Shown here: positions 34,302 through 36,441 of the stretch, one piece after another
Position numbering within the stretch: the stretch's first letter is position 1
How the letters are laid out: every line of letters begins with the position of its first letter
Notes under the pieces: model-generated
What the model saw: the letters and a program-made list of their open reading frames with translations, nothing else
Told to the model about the DNA's origin: nothing
Database searches by the model: none
Made by a program: the position numbers and the translations under genes
NCBI GenBank assembly: GCA_003635315.1
Contig: PYJD01000044.1
Span: 1 to 36,441 of the forward strand
Length of the DNA stretch: 36,441 nt
Origin: Candidatus Poribacteria bacterium
GTDB lineage: Bacteria > Poribacteria > WGA-4E > WGA-3G
Direction: 5' to 3'

Positions 34302-35312
34302 TTAGATTTGTGTCCAATCCATTATGACACCTAAATACTCATTCTTCTTATCAGTCAATCCATCGTATGCAGATTGTGCATCTTCTGGATTGATTACATG
34401 AGTTAAAAGTTCCTCAACTTTAAACTTTCCATTCTTGATGAGTGAGTAAACTATCTGTGAATTACGTTCCAATGAATGTTTGGATTCACCACTATGCATT
34501 GTCGGATAAACCCATTCATGAGCACTTTTAAGGGTAATAGCACCGCGTCCAATGAGGTGTGTATAATTGAGCACATCTGTCACATTCTTTATATATTCAC
34601 CTCGTGGAGATCCAAGTAGAATCACTTCTCCTTTTCTACCAGTCAACTGGTATGCTAACTCAACAAGCCTTGGATTTCCAATTGCTTCTACCGTTACTTC
34701 TGCTTTCCGTCCATTAGTTATAGAATTTACACGTTCATGGACATCTTCTTCGTCTGGATTGATAAGATGATCTATACCACATTTTCTTGCAATTTCCAGA
34801 CGTTCAGGAACGAGTTCAACACTTATAACGTTCATTCCCGCTAATTTGAATATCTGAGAGGCGGAATTACCGACTAAACCTAAACCGATTATAACAACAG
34901 TATCCCCAAATTCTGCGGACGATACACGCAAAGAGGTCATAGCAACTGTAGCCATTCTTACGAAAGGAATAATTTTTGCATCAATCTCTAATGGCGGCGT
35001 GAAGGAAAGCATAATAGATGATGTCTTGACGATAGAAGCGTGAGAACTATAACAGAAAGCAAAATCACCAACGGTACATTTCGTAACATTCTTTCCAACT
35101 TTAAGTACTTCACCTATTGCGGTATATCCTGACCCATGTGGAAATTGTGTTCCACTTTCTAATCCAGTAAATCCAGCCCCTTCTGTACCTGGACTAATAA
35201 GACTATAATGTGTTTTAAGTAAGACTTGATCAGGACCGAGATTTTCGTCAACTTCAAAGTCTTCCAGCGTAGCTCTCCGCTTTTCTGGCATGATGATATG
35301 TTTACCCTTCAT
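34302..35312 (-). CDS. MDR-family dehydrogenase without the classical zinc ligands
   Basis: A 336-residue medium-chain dehydrogenase/reductase with a GroES-like N-terminal domain and a Rossmann domain (VVIIGLGLVGNSASQIFKLA, then the acidic ISVELVPERLE that favours NAD over NADP). The usual catalytic Cys/His zinc site is replaced by SLISPGTEGAGFTG, and the structural-zinc Cys cluster is absent. This SPGTE variant is seen in the BchC-like/threonine-dehydrogenase-like branch, so it probably reduces or oxidises a sugar or lipid alcohol without zinc. The substrate is unknown. The promoter at 35354-35382 reads straight into it, and the SixA and propeller genes follow closely, so it may head a three-gene operon. 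Confidence 0.85.
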   Translation of the reverse strand: MKGKHIIMPEKRRATLEDFEVDENLGPDQVLLKTHYSLISPGTEGAGFTGLESGTQFPHGSGYTAIGEVLKVGKNVTKCTVGDFAFCYSSHASIVKTSSIMLSFTPPLEIDAKIIPFVRMATVAMTSLRVSSAEFGDTVVIIGLGLVGNSASQIFKLAGMNVISVELVPERLEIARKCGIDHLINPDEEDVHERVNSITNGRKAEVTVEAIGNPRLVELAYQLTGRKGEVILLGSPRGEYIKNVTDVLNYTHLIGRGAITLKSAHEWVYPTMHSGESKHSLERNSQIVYSLIKNGKFKVEELLTHVINPEDAQSAYDGLTDKKNEYLGVIMDWTQI

Positions 35313-35353
35313 TTTACACCCCTGTATGTTGTCTTGATATCCAGACTTTGCTT

Positions 35354-35382
35354 ATCATAACAGGGTTCATGTGGAGTGTCAA
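35354..35382 (-). promoter_or_regulatory. Sigma-70 promoter of the dehydrogenase operon
   Basis: On the minus strand TTGACA (35382-35377) and TATGAT (35359-35354) are separated by exactly 17 bases, 42 bases upstream of the dehydrogenase ATG. Confidence 0.8.
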
Positions 35383-35422
35383 GAATTATGTTGTAGAGGG
35401 GAGTGTAAAGTTTTTGGCATAT

Positions 35423-35489
35423 TTTTGTCTGAATCGTGGATTACGCGGAGAACACGGAAAACGCGGATTTCACGGAGAAGAGGGGTTGG
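35423..35489. repeat. Diverged single copy of the 148-bp repeat family
   Basis: TTTTGTCTGAATC, GGATTACGCGGAGAACACGG, CGCGGATTTCACGG and AGAAGAGGGGTT match the start of units in the 9154-10047 array, but without the AT-rich middle. It looks like a decayed solo copy. Confidence 0.65.
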
Positions 35490-35541
35490 GATGGATTCGA
35501 CGTGTTTGAAAACCGCGCCAGTATGGGAAATCTTGTGTTAT

Positions 35542-35787
35542 TTATTCTTCCGATTTTTCTACTTCTTGTAGAAATGTATCAACGCTGAGTGTTTTGACAG
35601 CAATGAGTAGTAGCTCTGATAAACGCTCAAGGTCTTGAATGGATTCAAGGGCTTCTGCCACGGGTGTAGTATCACTCAACGGGAAACGTTCTGTTAGAAC
35701 TGATAGTATGAACTTTATTGAGACTTGATGTGAACCTTGTTCAATGCCACGCTGCATGATGAGTTCGACAAAAGGAGATTCTTGCAT
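35542..35787 (-). CDS. Small Rpn/DUF4351-type C-terminal protein
   Basis: An 81-residue protein. MQESPFVELIMQRGIEQG resembles the repeated EQG stretch and C-terminal helices of Rpn-family (recombination-promoting nuclease/putative transposase) proteins, and the rest (FILSVLTERFPL, ALESIQDLERLSELLLIAVK, FLQEVEK) fits the matching C-terminal region. The nuclease domain itself is absent. GGAGG lies 6 bases before the ATG, so this short version is probably translated as such. Stand-alone forms like this are common in some uncultured phyla. It borders the repeat cluster that leads into a transposase. Confidence 0.65.
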   Translation of the reverse strand: MQESPFVELIMQRGIEQGSHQVSIKFILSVLTERFPLSDTTPVAEALESIQDLERLSELLLIAVKTLSVDTFLQEVEKSEE

Positions 35788-35875
35788 TATTTCCTCCGAT
35801 ATTATACCGTTTCTAAATGAATAGTTCTCTTAAATTCATATCTAATTTTATATTCGGTGAATCAAGGAATCAACG

Positions 35876-35959
35876 GTATGAATGCTATTTAGCATTCCCC
35901 GGGTATGAATGCTATTTAGCATTCCCCGGGTATGAATGCTATTTAGCATTCCCCGGGTT
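35876..35959. repeat. 28-bp palindromic repeat, three copies
   Basis: Three identical 28-base units, each centred on GAATGCTATTTAGCATTC (18 bases, arms of 6) followed by CCCCGGG. Palindromes at 35880-35897, 35908-35925 and 35936-35953. Each unit could fold into a hairpin. Confidence 0.9.
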
Positions 35960-35963
35960 CCAA

Positions 35964-36292
35964 GCCGTTCCATAGGCGTCAATTTAGCACCTTTCCCTGA
36001 CATGGTAGGTTCGGTTTGGAACCGAATGACACTTCCTATCTGGTATACGCATTTGCTATAAACATTCCGTCCCTACGGGACTCCCAATCGGGTATATACT
36101 TTTGCTATAAACATTCCGTCCCTATGGGACTCAATATGGCGTATACACCTTTGCTATAAACATTCCGTCCCTACGGGACTCCCAATCGGGTATACGCATT
36201 TGCTATAAACATTCCTTCCTTCCGGAACTCAATACCTACCGGGTCTGGGTTCACAAAGGTTGTTTACCTTAAATTGACACCTATGGAGCGGT
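35964..36292. mobile_element. Putative MITE bounded by 25-bp inverted repeats
   Basis: The arm at 35964-35988 (GCCGTTCCATAGGCGTCAAT, then TTAGC) matches the reverse complement of 36268-36292 (ACCGCTCCATAGGTGTCAAT, then TTAAG) at about 20 of 25 bases. Between them lie the hairpin TTCGGTTTGGAACCGAA (36010-36026) and the 49-bp tandem repeats. It ends 72 bases before the transposase start at 36365. Confidence 0.6.
36055..36234. repeat. 49-bp tandem repeat, four copies
   Basis: GCTATAAACATTCC starts at 36055, 36104, 36153 and 36202, an exact 49-base period. Each unit contains a small palindrome GTCCCTACGGGAC and most contain CCCAATCGGG plus GGTATA. The stretches between the conserved cores are themselves conserved, so this is not CRISPR. 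The last copy is diverged and incomplete. Confidence 0.88.
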
Positions 36293-36364
36293 TCATGAAG
36301 ATTAAATAAATCTTTCGGTAATTTTATTTTTTTGTTATCCTTATGTCTAAGGAGGTACAAAAAC

Positions 36365-36441
36365 ATGGCAATACATCATAAACTTGAACTTAGTGACAAT
36401 CAACGACAAGAACTCATTGACCTACGCGATAAAGGTGAACC
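36365..36441 (+). CDS. Transposase start, IS630-like (cut by window edge)
   Basis: Only the first 25 codons are present: MAIHHKLELSDNQRQELIDL, then RDKGEP. The sequence resembles the helix-turn-helix N-terminus of IS630-type or winged-helix transposases. A strong AAGGAGG lies 8 bases upstream of the ATG. The repeat cluster at 35876-36292 lies directly upstream. The family call is an inference from a short stretch. Confidence 0.5.
   Translation, partial: MAIHHKLELSDNQRQELIDLRDKGE

Noticed and set aside
36055..36234. CRISPR-like appearance of the 49-bp array
   Set aside because: The segments between the conserved cores are themselves similar, so they are not spacers.

Overview
The window is AT-rich bacterial chromosome. 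Its gene content fits an uncultured, sponge- or marine-associated lineage such as Candidatus Poribacteria, or a relative of the Planctomycetota or Latescibacterota. This is inferred from content, not from a marker phylogeny. The main signs are a PSCyt1/DUF1592-type cytochrome protein with a DUF1552 partner, several Tat-exported SMP-30 (gluconolactonase-like) proteins, tandem LamG proteins, a dockerin/heme/copper-monooxygenase fusion, a B12-dependent class II ribonucleotide reductase, a DUF6785-like membrane protein, a stand-alone Rpn-type C-terminal protein and many short palindromic intergenic repeats. No plasmid, phage or CRISPR locus is visible.

Layout. 1-484: the front part of an IS4-like transposase, cut by the window edge. 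681-896: four 54-bp tandem repeats. 949-2535: hydantoinase B/oxoprolinase, ending at a strong bidirectional terminator. 2623-8678 (minus strand): a likely operon of a multidomain cytochrome protein, a zinc metallopeptidase lipoprotein, an SMP-30 protein broken by one nonsense codon, and DUF1552. 8730-9070: RNase P RNA (minus strand). 9154-10047: six repeats of about 148 bp in strict A-B-A-B-A-B alternation. 10138-13245: nrdJ (minus strand). 13843-21123 (plus strand): an SDR, a family 2 glycosyltransferase, the copper-monooxygenase fusion, a homocysteine methyltransferase/MTHFR fusion and a large membrane protein. 21141-23291: a WD40 protein (minus strand). 23555-25182: two paralogous LamG proteins with a shared C-terminal tail. 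25580-26347: an ADP-ribosylglycohydrolase (minus strand). 27273-32381 (plus strand): SMP-30, a LamG pseudogene, an O-methyltransferase, an aminotransferase, and a 68-aa protein next to a zinc-hook SMC/Rad50-type ATPase. 32406-35312 (minus strand): a zinc-ligand-poor MDR dehydrogenase, SixA, and a secreted propeller repeat protein. 35542-36441: an Rpn-like fragment, a dense cluster of three kinds of repeat, and the first codons of a second, IS630-like transposase.

The exported enzymes (cytochrome, metallopeptidase, SMP-30, DUF1552, copper monooxygenase, LamG and propeller proteins) suggest a cell that invests in processing macromolecules or organic substrates outside the cytoplasm. The rest is core metabolism: RNR, RNase P and one-carbon metabolism. 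The strongest candidates for something new are the cytochrome/metallopeptidase/DUF1552 operon, the copper-monooxygenase fusion, the 68-aa/SMC pair, the LamG tail motif, and a pair of MITE-like elements with terminal inverted repeats in opposite orientation 4.7 kb apart.
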